From positions 20,396,927-20,460,926 of the forward strand of contig NC_064034.1 in the NCBI RefSeq assembly GCF_932526225.1: a stretch of DNA of 64,000 nt, given 5' to 3'. Both the position numbers and the translations under genes were made by a program. The notes beneath the pieces were generated by a model that saw only the letters and a list, made by a program, of their open reading frames with translations, did no database searches and was not told where the DNA came from. Below, in pieces: positions 19,066-34,900 of the stretch. The DNA comes from Nematostella vectensis (lineage: Eukaryota; Cnidaria; Anthozoa; Actiniaria; Edwardsiidae). Each line of letters opens with the position of its first letter. Positions within the stretch are counted from its first letter, which is position 1.

Positions 19066-21407
19066 TAAGGCTGTCCCAAAGATGCTCCAAATTTCTTAAA
19101 AAGATACTCCAAAAATACCAAAAAAGTTGCCAAAAGTTGCTCCAAAAATTGCAAAAGTTGCCACAAAGTTGCCATAAATTTGCAAAAATTGCCAAAAAGA
19201 TGCTAAAAAATGGAATAAGAATTATCAAAAAATTGTCCCAAGTGGAAAAATTTGCCAAGAAATTTACTACATTTTTCAAAGTTGTTGAGAGAATGCTGCT
19301 TAACAATTCTTGTCAACATTAAAAAAAACATTGATTAGAAGTTTAATGTAAATATGTAATATGCAATGTAATATGTATATAAATTATGAAGCAATAAAAG
19401 AGGCATCATGAAAAACGAAACGACTTGGTTCACAGTGCAACTTAAAGAAAAAGTCGTCCATGTGAGTTTTATAACAACATGGCTGATAGTCAAAGCACAT
19501 GCAGGCTAGTGAGGCAACACTCCCTTGTTGCCATTATATCGGAGCATCACAGGCACTTCAAACTCGCTTGTTGTCATTATATCTGAGCATCACAGACACA
19601 CAAGTGTATCTTCTAGTGCACTGTCCTGCTGTCGGCTAAAAGCATTTCGTAGGAGACTGAATACTCTCTCTGCTGCTACCGAGCTTGGTTGGTGAGTAAT
19701 ATCTTCTTCGTAGCTGCTGACCAGTTAGGAAGAGTATCCACATGATCTGCCCACCAAGATACTTTCTCTTCCTCAGTGGTGCAAACTACTCCATCTGCAG
19801 CGGCCAAGTAGCTTGGTAACTCTTCAACCAGAGAAGCAACCTCATCATTGGAGAAAAATCCAAACTCCTGCAGCTCCTCTACAGATGCTGCATTTGGGTG
19901 CAGTTCCTGTACCTTCTCAGGGCAACTCTAGCGTGCTGCCTTGAAGGCACGCACGGTAGAACGGAATTCTACACTAAATTTCCTTAAAAAAAATATTGAA
20001 AACATGGAGCAATGCAGGCCTTTGCCTTTGCAATCAGCTCGTTGAAGATACCAGGATCATCATTTGCATGCTGCTTTGCTTTGGCCTCAAAATTCCGGTA
20101 TGCCTCAATGGCAATAGCATGGGCTACTGTAGACAGGCGCTCATAACAAGAAAATACAAGGGGCCCATCTCCTTCTAGATAATAGGTGGCAGAAACGAAA
20201 TGCTTGCCTGCATCAGCCAAAGCAGCCAGCTCCATTTTTAGGTCACGTGTAGCCTCAGGATCATCAAACACCTCCAGCAGCTTGGCTCTGCACATGGGTG
20301 AGGTGTGGTTCTCTCTCAAGAAGGGCTCCACATCTCCATAGTACTGGGTAACCAAATCAAGCACTTCATATTTACTCCACCATCTTGTCTATGATCTCAG
20401 CTTTATAGAAGTCCCTGTTCTTGTCTTCCAAGCTAGTCTGGCTGCAGGGCTGTTGGAATACATTGTGTTCCAGTATCTAGAAAATGTCTCTAGCACTGTA
20501 AACTCAAAATGTTTCCCAGCATTATCAATGGTATGTGAAAAGCACTTAACATTAAAAACATTTGGAAAGTAAAACCCAACCTGACGCAAGGCAGCTTAAT
20601 TTACAGCAGCACCATCCCTCATTGCCGCCAGAAGATGATTAGGTAAAATGCCATATTCAACTGCTAATCATTGAATCAGTCGCTGAGCCAGCTGTTCTGC
20701 AAGTCGCTGCTGGACTTTATATTGCTGATCAACATATCTTAATAAGATAGCTAAGGCCTCGCCAAGTCTTGTACTTCCATCAAAGATAACTGAGAAGAAC
20801 CCATTTGAGGCCGAGATTTCAGTCTTTATCAGCATCTTCTCTTTCTCTGATATTAAAGGGATGAACTCTGACAGATGGGATCGAGTGGTCAATCGATGGC
20901 CATACTTTTCAAGGAAAGGTCTAAGAACATCAACTTTTGCAAGAGGAATCCCAGCTTTGAGCATTATCTCTACCAGCTCGTAGCGATAGAGGCGCATTTT
21001 CTCTGGAAGAGTGGAACCTTGAATGGTGCTATGTTTGGACAAAAGTTTCTTAATGTTCTGATCGTTCGCTTTGTCCTTCTCAAGAGTAGCTTTAGCCCTA
21101 AGATGCTTTTGCGAAGTAACATGCTTTTTCAGAGAGCTCTTTTTCTTTGACAACGTTTCTTTACAGGCTTCGCACCTAAGTTTTCCAGATTGAGCAACCA
21201 AATGTTCATTTTGGAATTCCTTAACTCTCTGCCAAGTCGGCACTTAAGGCCCTGACGTGCACATTTAAGGTGAATATATCTCTAAAAACCGGAAAAAAAA
21301 ACCCAGCATAGTTGCTCTCATTTTACAAAGATGCCCGGAAAAGGAAAAAGTTGCCGCAAATCCTAAAAGTTGCTCAAAAGTTGCCAAGCATCTTTGGGAC
21401 AGCCCTA
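19066..21407 (-). mobile_element. hAT element, 2342 bp, 8-bp duplication
   Basis: The ends TAAGGCTGTCCCAAAGATGC (left) and TAGGGCTGTCCCAAAGATGC (right, reverse complement) are flanked by the exact direct repeat CCAGCGTC at 19058-19065 and 21408-21415. That is the 8-bp target duplication typical of hAT. Both ends carry several subterminal AAAGTTGC-type repeats within about 100 bp, as expected for transposase binding. The internal minus-strand transposase is broken. Confidence 0.92.
19620..21243 (-). pseudogene. hAT transposase pseudogene
   Basis: The first 191 codons (20668-21243) start MPTWQRVKEFQNEHL and carry a C2H2/BED-like zinc finger (CEACKETLSKKKSSLKKHV then SQKHLRA), followed by ILRPFLEKYGHRL-type text and SVIFDGSTRLGEALAILLR, where the catalytic-core Asp is expected. 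Stops and shifts separate later pieces: VKCFSHTIDNAGKHFEF (20389-20589), then AHAIAIEAYRNFEAKAKQHA (19984-20364). A final stretch to about 19620 includes FSLLRNAF, which resembles the hAT dimerisation region (NAF...). The gene order matches a complete hAT transposase broken by at least three lesions. Confidence 0.8.
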
Positions 21408-21679
21408 CCAGCGTCCCTTGCAACCTCGATATAACCGCTGGATATTTAAACGCCCGTTATAATGGCCGCTGTCCAGATTTCGTGTGCACACGTAAAACGA
21501 GCGAGGACTGTCCGGGACCATTTTTACATGAAATATTGAACTTTTTGATGGTTTGGGTCGATTTTACACCAATTTGTTGCTCAAAATTTGCAAAGATGGC
21601 AAAAGTTGCCCCTAGGTTGGTTACTCAAAACGCCATAAGATGCTCAAAAAGTTGCCGAGCACAATCTACATATGCCTAG

Positions 21680-22750
21680 TTGTCTCTACTATATAATTTG
21701 ACGAAGTGTCAAATCAGACTTCTTGGTTTAACTTTGTCTCGGTTTGGGGGCAGTTATTTTTCATGCACAATCCAGAAGTCAAAGATACTTATTAACAGGC
21801 CCGTACCCAGAGGGGGGGGGGGGTTGCAAACACACCCCCCCAACAACGGCCTAAGGTCCACTTTCGGTTTCTTAATAGACGTACTATTTGAACACAAAAC
21901 TATAAAGCATAAGCTAGATCACTCTGGTATGTAGCCAAATCCGAAAAAAACGTCCTGTGGAGATACTGCAAATGCATAAAAAAATCTTTTTTTTGTTTTA
22001 TAGGGGTGGCCAGATTTTTATCAGAGAACCCCCCCCCCCCCCCCGCAAAAATTAGGTCCACTTTCTCGGGTTTCGCATCCTCCTCCCAAGAAAAATCCTG
22101 GGTACGGGCCTGATTAAGCCACGTTTTATCTATGCAATGGAAACCTGTATACACCCTAAATACATCTTTTTATGGTCTCCGCTATATAATATTATTAAGT
22201 GCTTATGTTCCATATCTAAAATATAAACAAAACGTTTTAATGCTATAAGCGCTCATTCTCCATTATCAAATCCTCGCTCATATCTGATTCTCCTGTCTTC
22301 CTCGCTCTTGCTTTTCTCGTGCAGCGCTTTTCTTGCAAGGAGAAGATCGGAAAGCCTTTCTTGTTTCTTAACGTCATCTATAGCATCAACTATTATCAGG
22401 TTGCAACCTGGAGTTAGTCGCATCTTTGAAAATTGAGTGCCTTCACTTTTTCTGAATAAATGTTTTCATCCAATTCCTTCCCCTCCACTTTTTGTCCAGC
22501 TTGCAGCTAATCTCTCGCTCGCGTTCCTTAGACATTGTCATTGCTGTTCCTTTCTTTGCTCCTTCTTTTTTCGGTTTTCGGAGGGTGGCACCGAAAATAT
22601 GTGGGAAGCGTAAAGGGGGGGGGGGGGGGCATGAAAAATTTTGTTACTTAAGTTTTGTTACTTAAGGGAGTCAACTAATTTTATCCCTCAGTTTTATCAG
22701 AATCCTCACCCTTCCCTCCCCCCCCCTCGGGATAATAAATTAACTTTCCC
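21680..22750. mobile_element. Copy of the 815-bp GGGAAAGTT element, interrupted
   Basis: The sequence matches the reverse complement of 35064-35878 over nearly its whole length. Shared blocks include TATATAATTTGACGAAGTGT, AACAAAACGTTTTAATGCTA and CAGGTTGCAACCTGGAGTT. It ends AACTTTCCC at 22750, followed by TAA. It is interrupted by the MITE at 21796-22112. The left terminus is missing or decayed. Confidence 0.8.
21796..22112. mobile_element. 317-bp MITE, CAGGCCCGTACCCAG ends, 5-bp duplication
   Basis: The ends CAGGCCCGTACCCAG and its reverse complement are flanked by ATTAA at 21791-21795 and 22113-22117. The related copy of the host repeat at about 35620-35650 lacks this insertion and reads TATTATAAGCCAC at the site, so an empty site supports the boundaries. 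Both ends have G/C homopolymers just inside the termini. Confidence 0.9.
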
Positions 22751-22820
22751 TAAAATGCAGAATCAAATTGTGCTTATAGTAACAACTTTATTATTGCTAT
22801 TGATCATTAATGTAATTATC

Positions 22821-23094
22821 CACGAGGTAGGGGGGGGTACTCCGATATCAAACGGACGGGGTTCATCGTCGGGATTTTTTTAAAACAACCCTAAAAGATA
22901 CTAAAGTGATCTAAAAACATGAGCTACAAGTTAGATGAGTGATGGCTATAATAGCACCCTAAAAGATACCGAGGTAAAAAAAATCTGGGCATTCTCATTT
23001 CCACCCCTAAAAGATACCCAAGGCTCCAAATTTACACCCTAAAAGATACGACGATCCCCGTCCGATGGATATAGGGAGTACCCCCCCCCCCCCG
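22821..23094. mobile_element. 274-bp element with GGTACTCC inverted ends
   Basis: A G-run followed by TACTCCGATATC on the left mirrors GATATAGGGAGTA plus a C-run on the right. The direct repeat GTAATTATC flanks it (22812-22820 and 23095-23103), consistent with an 8- or 9-bp target duplication. The inside holds several CCCTAAAAGATAC motifs. Same style as 7683-8215. Confidence 0.75.
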
Positions 23095-24088
23095 GTAATT
23101 ATCTCCCTTAAATTTATTGGGTATTATATTCTTTTATACACTAAAATTTAAGATCATTAAGAACACATTCAGCCTTTAAATGTCCGAAAAATAAAAACGG
23201 CCCAGCCTCAACTGAAAAAAAGACGTTCTTATAAGTAAAGAGTGTATGTATACTTCAAAGGGAACGATAAAAGGGCCTTAAACTCGTTCTATTTTTATAG
23301 TGCTTGTCTGAGGCTACAGATCAGGAAATAAAAAGCATAAAAATATTTATGGCAGATAATACTTTTTTTCACATAACTTATATTTCAAAGGGCAGTCTGC
23401 ACCCTCAGCTTTAGGTCATCTCCAATAATAAATTTGCTTCCATTTTTCTGCAGTCACCTTCTTGTGTTAGCAAACAAGGCTAACCCCATTGTCACAGACC
23501 CAGGGCGTGTCCCCCCACACTTTACCCCTGAGGGAGGGCCACCCTATCTTACAAAAAGTCGCTTTTTGACATTCCAAAAGAAACCCCGAAAATACACATA
23601 ACATACTTTTACTTCCCTATCAACATTTACATCTAATTTGTACATTTCAAAGCTCGATAAAAACAATAATTACAAAACTTTAACTTGTATTACATTGATA
23701 AGAAGAAGAATCCTGCCCCTGTTGGGAACAATGCAATCTATTTCCCATATATACAACCCTTCTACCTACAAAACAGCATAAGAGCTGAAGAAATAAAAAA
23801 AATCAACTTGTCAATTTTACATCTGCCAATAAGGCCTAATTATAATCTACAAGGGAATAAGGGCATTATGAAATGCTGTTGGGTTCAACTGGCTTTGCTA
23901 TTTGTCTCTTGATATTCCAAATTCCAAGCCACAGCAGGTGTCAGCATGTAGCATCAGCACCCGTTATTGTTTTCATAGTACAAAAAAGTCCATTTAGTTA
24001 TATTTATTCTTACTTATATGGTTATATTTTGGAAAAAAAATGTTAAATATAATACATCCTTAATTTTGATTTTTTTAGATTAAAAAAG
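23095..24088. other. Intergenic, no supported gene
   Basis: AT-rich, with a segment near 23180-23250 resembling (inverted) the sequence around 18310-18400 (ACACTCTT...TATAAGAAC...GCCTC). It contains the 3' flank of the second calcyphosine-like gene. No open frame worth naming. Confidence 0.5.
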
Positions 24089-27274
<3,186 letters not shown>

Positions 27275-28348
27275 TTTGAAAACGCTCTATCGTAAAACAC
27301 AGCGTGACGTCACTTTTTCTGCTATGTTTTGTTTCCCTGGAAACAGGGGCTCAATTTGGTAAGCGGTAAAGCACACAAGGCGGGAATAATAAAGAAGAAA
27401 AAATCCGTGTGAAAAATTATCAAATCAAATGAAAAAAAAAAAAATGAGAGAAAATTTCAATGCGCAATAAAACATTATGCCATACTAAAGATATAAGTCT
27501 CTACCTCCCTAGTCCCATGATACCATTACAACCCCTAGCAAGACAACGCATCCTCAAATGTTCGATCGGATCCAACTTGCCCGTGTCTCCCTTGGTAAGA
27601 ACTTGGTGGCATTTACGCTTCAAATCATTATCTTTGCGGCCGGTGAACATCCCACAAATTATTTCAGTCCTAGAAGGCCTGTCCAGAGAACGTTACTAGG
27701 TCCTTATTACATTATGTAGAGCGAGATTTACGCATTTCTCAAGATATATCCTATTTTGTTTCTTGACGACATAACCACGCATATATTCAAAGATTGACCG
27801 GATATTTTTCTCTTACTCATTATTATTGAAACGTACAAGCAGTGGACACAAAGCGCTGTTGCCATAGCGGAATGAACCGCATTGGCCGAGCTTCCTTGCG
27901 GGATATGCTGTCTGTGAGTGGCGCGTTGTGAGTATTGTCTAGATACTGACAGCTGGCATATCGCGGGTAGAGGATGGAAACGATAGAAGCAAGTCATGAC
28001 ACAAAAATAGTACTTTATTTACTCGTGTAGTCTATAAAATGAAGGTCTTCGCGTTATATACACATATTGTCATCTTTACTTGTACAATCAAAAATAACTT
28101 TCATAGAGATTTGAGTGGCAGTAGTCAAATGAATGAAATGATTTTAATTATGTGATTTCTTCATTTCTAGTAGATCCTCGATATAACGATATTACAAGAA
28201 AATTGCATCGATATGAGAAAATAATTTCCTTTATACGAGCATTCTACAGTTGTTGGGGTGCAAAATTATTTACTCAGAAATTATCGTTATATCAAAACTG
28301 TACTGTTTATTGGGTGTAATACTCTGTCTTAACTATAAGTAGCTATCG
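27275..28348. other. Spacer between ORC1 and the calcyphosine-like gene
   Basis: It contains the 5' flank of the calcyphosine-like gene and the 3' flank of ORC1, both on the minus strand. No exon or repeat of note was recognised. Confidence 0.5.
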
Positions 28349-28726
28349 TCAATTACCAAGAGTAGCGTTTCTCAGTGCGTATATGACGTCATCTTGATTC
28401 ACGTTTAGACGAATCCTTCTCTGCTGATCCAGACGGCCGGGCTCAACCAATAGAAGACGAGTGGCGCCCAGTCTACTTGTTATTATTGAGGCCTCAGTAG
28501 TGGATGGCGGAGTGAGCCCTGGAAAGAAAGTGAAAAGGCGCTTGGTTTAAAGGTTATGGAACAACAACAAATTAACTTTGACGGAGGGGGTAGGGGGAGG
28601 GGAGGGGGGCAGGATTGAAAAAAATCCTGTATGCCCTTCGGGTCTAAAAAACTCCTGTATAGTTTTCTCTAAGGAAAAAATACCCTACTCCATGACAAAA
28701 ATAACATTTGCTCAATATACTACTCG

Positions 28727-28810
<84 letters not shown>

Positions 28811-28831
28811 GTAATAGTAATAGTAATAGTA

Positions 28832-28877
<46 letters not shown>

Positions 28878-28881
28878 TAAA

Positions 28882-28956
<75 letters not shown>

Positions 28957-31900
28957 CGGCCGGATCAAAACTAGCATTAAACAGACGATACTTACCTTCC
29001 AGTCTACAAAGATTTCCCAACTGACAATAGACCTGGCAAGAAAAAGCAGGAAGTGATAACACAATGCGCCCTTATAATATTACAGTAATAATTAATACAT
29101 AGGTGGAGCATCCTATTGACTTGACGCTTACAGAAACGATAAAAGGTATTCCTAAGAATAAAGAGCTGAAAAAATCACTTTACAGATCCCTTCAAATCTA
29201 TGGAGGCATAGTGGAACCACTAAACAACGTTGCATCCTTGCATACTAAAGGGGCGATATATCTGGCCCTTTTCCCAAACCCCCTCTTTCTCCTCCAACAG
29301 ATCCCTTTTCCAAACAACGCTGTATAATAAACTGCTAAAGGGGGTGGCGTATACGGCCCCCTCCCCAGCTCCCTTCTTTCGGCCTCGTCCCATCCCTCTA
29401 ATTGATACATCAGCACTCCATTGACAAGTGTACTTTGAATGGATGACACTCTTGATACCTCACTAAATGCAGCCTCTTCGACGCCCGATCGTTTGAATTC
29501 TGCCAGAACTGCTTTCATCAGTAAACCTTCAAACATTGACAGATTCCTTGGAATTACAAAACAACAGCATTTTAGTTTAAAGGTTGGCGATGCTGTAGAT
29601 CTGCATTAGATCTACATTAACAAACTTTCCGAACACACCTCCAAAACAGCTTCCGTACATTTGTTATAGCATCAGGCCGTCACGTGATGACTAACCTAGC
29701 CCATCCATCCTAATATTTAGTTACTAAGTCAGCACTGTTACATAAAGGTACAACAATAATGACCTAAAACTTCAAGTCAAGAAACTTCTCTTTAGCATTC
29801 CCTCTTTCACTTCTTTTATAGGTATGATATAAGTGACCTTGACTTACATCATGACTTTGATTTTAGGCGAAGAGAACATCTCTTGTAAGGCCTGATCCAC
29901 GTGAATCATCCCAACCAACGATAAAGGTTTCTTCGACTTTGGAGTGGCTTTTTTACTGGTCTGGAGATCGGCAATCTCGACAGCACGCCGACAGATGTCG
30001 AGGCATCGACGAGCATCTCCCGATACTGCTGCGACCTGTAGAGGTTAAATCTAAGATGGAAGATTGTAGAGAAAAAATAAGACCAAGGGAACTCTAAAGG
30101 GAACGGGTGTCAAGCCAATGCAACCAAGTAGATAATTTTGTTAAAGACTTTGTTTTTCAGTTCTGCTATGAATAGCTTAAAATGCACATATATAGGCCAC
30201 GAGATTTTTGATAAGTAAATTGTGCTTATCAATCTTTCACATCGAAATATGAGATTCATGGCCTAGACGACAATATGTGTCAATTAAAATATCGGCATCT
30301 TGCATGCCACGGTCCAACCTCCGCTAGAAATATTATCAGTGAGCCCATTCGGCGATGTCAATAGGGGAGGATTTTGGTCACAAACCTTCCTAGCCACGAG
30401 CTGCATAGCGTCGGGGTCGAATACATTCAGGTCTTGAATCCTGGACAGCACGATTCGCTGCAGCTGAGCATGCGTGTACGGCTGAAAGGTGATCCGAGTC
30501 AGGCCCTGCAAATACAAAACTGTATAAGGGAACTGCTTTGGGAGGCCTCTTGAAAACCACAGTGACACTGACCAATCTACTCTGCACTCTGTTTATCATC
30601 ATGCGCTCCGGCAAATCCATAGTGTTAGCGATAGCGAGGACTATCAGCTTGGAGTGTCGCCGACTTGGCCACTCAAATAGGTTGTACATGACTCCCTGCT
30701 TACGCGTCCAGAGCAAATCCAGCTGTGGGACAAAATGAGTTGGAATATAAAAGAGTTAGGAACATTAACAGCAAAGAGTAATGGATGTGCTAGGACCTGT
30801 CAGTTTGATGTCTTCAAGGTACACGGGCGGATCCAGGAGTTTCAAAAAGGGGGGCGACGCAAGAGCCCCAAGAAAGGGCGGCCGGATTCATTGTTCTTCC
30901 ATGGGTTTCCTTATATTTCTTGTTATTTTGAAGCCAAATATCTGAAAATAGGGGGGGGGGGGCTGCTCAGCTACCCTTAGACCAGACCCTGGGTTATAGT
31001 TGCAGAGGGGGCGTAACAGGGAGGCGAAAAACACACAGAAAACCGCACAGAAAAACGCCAAAAACAGAAAAACCTTCAAAATAAATAAATAACCGTAAAT
31101 TAAACGCAAAACCGCAAATCCTCACGCTCCCTTTCTCAAGTGATCAAAGATGGTACTACACAGGGTTCCCATGATTTGCCTTAGTGCTTTACTACAGGGT
31201 CCACCAAGGTCTACCACCTTGTAAATGAAAGCCTTCCCTTACCTCATCCACCATAAGCACGACACAATCACGCTGTGATGAGTTACTGCTGAACATCTTA
31301 TCTAACAGTTCTGACGCATGCGCAGGGGTGGCTTTCTGTCCCGTAAGTTTCTGAACGGAAGATATAGTAAAAAAATGATAAAAAAACAATCAATCCAATG
31401 AGTGATAAGCTTCCTAAATCAATTCTTTTTATTTGTTTACTTATTTATTTATAATTGCACAACCTATATCGGCCTCTATCAGGTGTGAGTTGGGGACTGC
31501 AGCTGGTTTCCGGCATGGGGGTTTATTGGGTACTTAGCAGTTCTTTCTTTGAGAAAGACTTTTAAGATGAGTATATTTTTTACTTTAATGAATGTACAGT
31601 ATAATAGTGGTTCTGGTAATAATCCTTAAGGAATACAATTCATTACCTTGAGTAGCATGCTATAGATCTGATTGGGCTCCGTCATCTTCATTCCATTGAG
31701 CTCAACAAAGCAAAAATCGTCTTCCATGGATTCAGACAGCAGTCGGATGACCTCATGTACAGTGGCAGTCTTCCCTGTGCCTGGCACACCGGAGATGTAC
31801 ATGCATCTGAACAAAATATTGTGATTTTATATGTGTAGTTATCTCCAGTGACAGTACCACACTAACTTACACTCAAACTGTGTGGAGCAGTCTGTATCTA

Positions 31901-34900
31901 CACACTGACAAGTAAACCAGTCACATGAAGTCACATAAATAAGTACATTTGATCATATCTCACAATGTTACTGTAATTTGTGCTATACAAGAACTTAACA
32001 ATAATATGTACAAGCTCTTTGATCTGGGGGGGGGGGGGGAGGGGGTAGCACTGAGTTCGCACTATACTCAACTCCAAGGGGCTTAAACCTGAACTCACCC
32101 TCCTTCAGAATCAGTTAGTTTCCCTTCAACAAACCCAAAGATATCTGAAAACTCGTCCTCACGGCATGGAAGGGATGGAGGTACAGCAGAGACGTGCAGT
32201 CTAAAAACAGATGAAACAGTATTTTATGTCATTCCATAATCCTAATCACAATAGGTAAGCATTCCAGGTACATTGCACATGTATGGCCATAGCAAATAAA
32301 AAAACTCTACCTCTCATCAAATGTTACTAAATTAAAAATAATCCTATTGTCTTTGTTTCCTTTCTTTACTGAACACTACTTATAAATAGAAAGAGCCTCA
32401 TACAGTAGGTTGTCAGGAAAAGTAGAGAATTTGGGATTCAAGTAATTTGTGAAACAAGTTTGGTTAAAACAATAGCGTTGTGGGGGTCAATGGCATCATA
32501 GAAACTGTTACATCATTACCATTGCCTTACCCCGCCATGTTTCATGCCCACTTAACCATACCTGGTTCTGGCTTCCTGTAGGGGTGTCCTTGGAGTTTTA
32601 CAGGGCTGTTGTCTGCTAGGCATGCTGGGGGTGCATGTGGAGGGTATACTTTTCCGGCCACCTCCCCTACTAGGGGTCTTAGCACTTGATCTCTCCCCAG
32701 TTGGCACTTTTGGTGTCTTTCTTTGCTGGCTCCTAGGGGTCTGGGAAGGTGTTCTGGAAGACTTTCTAGAAGGGGTAGCCCTAGCTGGGGTAGTTCTTGA
32801 AGATGTCCGAGAGGACTTAGAAGAAGTCTTTGAAGGTTGTGGTGTTCGAAATGATATGTGCTTCCCCTTCACTGTATGTGGGGTTCTTGGCACTTTTTCT
32901 AAAAGTACAAAAACAGTTTTATCATCATCACTGTCCTTTGCAATTAACTGGAATTGGACCTAAAGTGTTTTTAGTACTGAAGCTGGTGGGAATGTGGTAT
33001 AAGGGCATAATGCACACTTATAAACCACCACACCTTTGCCTGGGGTGAACACATCATCATCATCATCATCATCATCTGCCAATTCCTCTTCTTCATCCTC
33101 GTCATCTTCCATTTCATTATCATCGTCATCATTATCACTGTCTGCATCTTGTACTTTGAATGACTCATCTTTGTCATAATAATCATCATGACTGCTGTTG
33201 GGCTCATCAGATAACAATATTTCTAGGACTTCAGTTGTACCTATAGTTAACCATAAATTAGCTTCATAAATATGTATTATTGACCAAAACAACATAATTT
33301 TATCCAGGGACACTGGCAGGAGGTGGATCCGCAACCTAGATCAGTTTCCATAATTTCTGCATCCTAAGCCAATTTTCTTTTTTTTTCAATAGAAAGAAAA
33401 TTAATAAAAATAAACGCCTAAAAATACCTGACTACTGATAATTGTTTTGAGTTCAAAAGGCAAAGAAATGGAAGAAAGCAGCATTTTTATACTTATAGCA
33501 TGATGTTGTCAATTTGAGAACTCCAAAATATTTTAGGTGTTACACTATATGAGGCTGAAGGGTTCTAGCCTCTTATCAGTTTCTGTCCTTATTCATGCAG
33601 CAACATGTCATTTCTTACTCTTCCTGCTAAGCACATATTATAACGTTAACACGATTTTGAAAAACAGCCCCCTGATGTAAAGTAGATAAATACAATGTAG
33701 GTATAGATTAGGTATCAGATTCAACAAAGAGAAGCAACATTTCATATTGTAGTTCACATTGATAATGTTGAGTGCAAGTGGGTAAATACACTTGTGATAT
33801 TATACAACAATTGTTCTGCTAGAAAAAAAAGGGTGGAAAATCTGTTGCTGAGATAAAGAGAAAACAGAGTGAGATGAGTGGAACTTTGCATTGTTGCGAT
33901 GTCAGTATGAAGATTTAAATATATTGTAATAAGACTTCATTGTGGACAGTAAAGATCAATTCAACAATGTTATTTTGATAATCAGTGTATTATAAAAAAA
34001 TGAAATTTGCCATCCTGCCAGAGGCCCTTTATAACACTGTACTCTCATTTTCATACATCAAAATTGTTTGTCATACCAAATCTCTGCCTGGGAGATTTTA
34101 TTTCAGTTTTTCCTTTTTTCTGCCTGGTCCTTTGGTCTGACTTAGCAGATTGTTGTCCTTTTGCTTTACTTTTCTTGGACACCACTGTGCTCTCTTCTGG
34201 GATACTTTTGCTGGCTTTTCGTTTAGAAGTATTTCTTATGGTTTGTCCTTTGTCACTTTTTGACACAAGTTGCCTGGTATTTCTGTTCCCTGGAGTTTGC
34301 GATCCAGTTTTTTCAGTTGGTTTTGTGCTCTCTCTTCGGCTTAAAGGAGTTTTTATAAGTCTGTTTGCTGGCACTTCCTGTCTTGGTGTTTCACCATTCT
34401 CCTTGTTTTGTTCTTGCTTTTGTCTGGTTTTAGTTGCTGGAGCGGCCCCAAGCTTGTGTTTATCTATCACCTTTAAAACAACCTTTAATTCATCAAGTTC
34501 AAATGCACCATTAGACTTCCTTCTCATTCTAGGGGTACCAACCCTCCAGGCTTTCTCTGAAAAGAAAATTAAAAAATTGTGGAACCTGGATTTTACAAAA
34601 GTATGTTTTTTTTATACAATTGTCATTCAAATTATCATACAATTACAATTATTAGTTGTCATGTTCATGAACAAGAGTAAAGAATGTAAAATAGTTGAAT
34701 GGTAGTTGACCCTGAAAGTTTTGTATTTAAATTACTTCATCAGGAATTCAGCCAACGATGAAATTTTGGAGTTGAACTGCAGTATCATTTTTTTTGCATA
34801 TTGTACTGTATTGTCTGATGACACATTTGATAGTATGATCCTCTAAAAAAAATACTTGATTCTAATCTCTTTAAAAATTGTTAAGGACTTAACATTCTAA

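Noticed and set aside
28708-29064. Poly-Asn, poly-Tyr and poly-Ile frames
   Set aside because: Generated by the (TAA)n microsatellite in the last ORC1 intron.
34007-34705. 232-codon plus-strand frame
   Set aside because: Antisense shadow of ORC1 exon 3, whose minus-strand frame joins in phase with both neighbours.
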